A stretch of 64,000 nt of DNA. Origin: Stichopus chloronotus. Its lineage: Eukaryota > Echinodermata > Holothuroidea > Aspidochirotida > Stichopodidae. Where the stretch lies: assembly GCA_021234535.1 (NCBI GenBank), contig CM037843.1:37263200-37327199 (forward strand), given 5' to 3'. Below, one piece after another: positions 62,879 to 64,000 of the stretch (positions are counted from its first letter, which is position 1; every line of letters begins with the position of its first letter). Both the position numbers and the translations under genes were made by a program. The notes beneath the pieces were generated by a model that did no database searches, had not been told where the DNA came from, and was given only the letters and a program-made list of their open reading frames with translations.

Positions 62879-64000
62879 TTTTACATTCCTGTAATCTTGC
62901 TTTATCAATTACTACAAGGCTGCAGGGTGACAGGTATATTGCTTGGCATTCAGATTTTAATTGTTCGATACCTTCTGAGTCAGACAAAAATATTTGAAAT
63001 TTTATCAAATTGTTTATACGCCTATCATGTGCAGTATATCACACTGTTTGTTACAATGATGTAATATTATCTTCGCAAAGACTCTTTTGATTGCATTAGA
63101 TGTATTTGTGTGTATGGCGTATTTGACTTTTTAAGGTACGTGATTCGTTAAATGGTTAGACGATGTAGGAATAAAATAGTTTATCGATGTCAAATTATGT
63201 ACGATTCTTGTTGGTCTGCTTCACATGTTCATTATTCTCATTTCATACACCAAAAGATAATCTGTGATTGTACTTCATAACATTGGTCTGTTGTAACATT
63301 GAACTGTTACGTTGATTTTATCTGTGCAACTTCTTGAATGCTTACATTACAGTCCGCACACACACACGTTAATGAAAAACAGGTATTTACCAATTTGCAC
63401 ATTGCCATACAGAAGTGCCAACATTTTATGATGACACATTTGCCTCTTGAATTGTAAAGCTTTTACCCTTCTACACAAAGAAAAAAGAAAAGAAGAAAAA
63501 AGATGTTGTAGCAAACTGTTTTTCGGTTCCCATCATGAGCTAGTCATTGTAATCGTCTCTCTTCAATTGGAAATGTTCTTATACATTTGAGAGAATTTAG
63601 ATGTATTTCAGCCTTACATGTTTGAAAAGAAAGAAGAAAAAAAAGCCAAAAACATTCGGTAACAGTTATAAACAGATCTGTTAGTAAGTATCATCAGTAT
63701 TATGAAATTATACTAATCACCACCTCCTGACATATTTTTACCTTTGAGTTGTCCACAGATAACATAAGCCGGAAATAAAGTAAGATCATGGTGTGCAAGC
63801 TTTCGTTACCGAGTGGGTCTACTTGAATGGTTAAAGTGTGTATATCCAAAGGCACAAGGAACACCGGTAACTGGTAACCAGTTGGAGATCCTATACTACG
63901 CATGGAAATCACCATAGTAACGACGTACACACAGACTGCACCATATATGGCCGAAATACACCAGTGTGGAAAATTGTAATCTTCACCAAGGTGTATAGAA

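Noticed and set aside
1..64000. CRISPR arrays, bacterial operons, prophage or tRNA/rRNA genes
   Set aside because: Split genes with GT-AG introns show a eukaryotic genome. No spaced direct-repeat array or convincing cloverleaf was seen by eye.

Overview
The window is animal nuclear DNA. Genes are split by many GT-AG introns of about 0.1-2.1 kb, it is AT-rich, and it is full of MITE-like inverted repeats, microsatellites and poly(G)/poly(C) runs. The style (tandem paralogues, dispersed short repeats, a divergent intronless rhodopsin-type receptor) suggests a marine invertebrate deuterostome, perhaps an echinoderm such as a sea cucumber. That placement is inference and not proven by any single gene.

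The core (about 6.2-54.4 kb) is a head-to-tail array of four plus-strand genes for secreted, membrane-tethered phospholipase B1-like (PLB1) lipases of the SGNH/GDSL superfamily. I rebuilt every exon from splice sites, reading frame and alignment between the copies. Gene 1 is 6233-15203 (13 exons, 419 aa), gene 2 is 17317-24949 (13 exons, 425 aa), gene 3 is 29294-38749 (14 exons, 435 aa) and gene 4 is 43512-54370 (14 exons, 437 aa). Each has a signal peptide, one lipase domain (GDSL serine, GxND block, DCFH Asp/His) and a hydrophobic C-terminus that fits a GPI-anchor signal. Vertebrate PLB1 carries several such domains in one chain; here each domain is its own gene. Genes 1 and 2 form one subfamily and genes 3 and 4 another. 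The second pair has an extra phase-0 intron in the middle of the domain. Gene 1 keeps its frame only if two unusual downstream splice acceptors are used, so it may be drifting, may be spliced oddly, or may carry assembly errors.

To the right, a minus-strand intronless gene (56570-58162) encodes a 530-residue basic, probably disordered protein of unknown function. A plus-strand intronless gene (61589-62614) encodes a 341-residue class A G-protein-coupled receptor with DKL in place of DRY.

To the left (1-6.2 kb) there are repeats, a clean 316-bp MITE with 9-bp target duplications, and weak signs of a small minus-strand multi-exon gene (about 1.6-3.9 kb). Other mobile sequences are a GC-rich non-autonomous hAT element with 8-bp target duplications inside gene 4, a frameshifted LINE reverse-transcriptase relic in the same intron, and three more short inverted-repeat elements. 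The four lipases probably act outside the cell or at the apical surface on dietary or membrane phospholipids. The two right-hand genes show no evident functional link to them.
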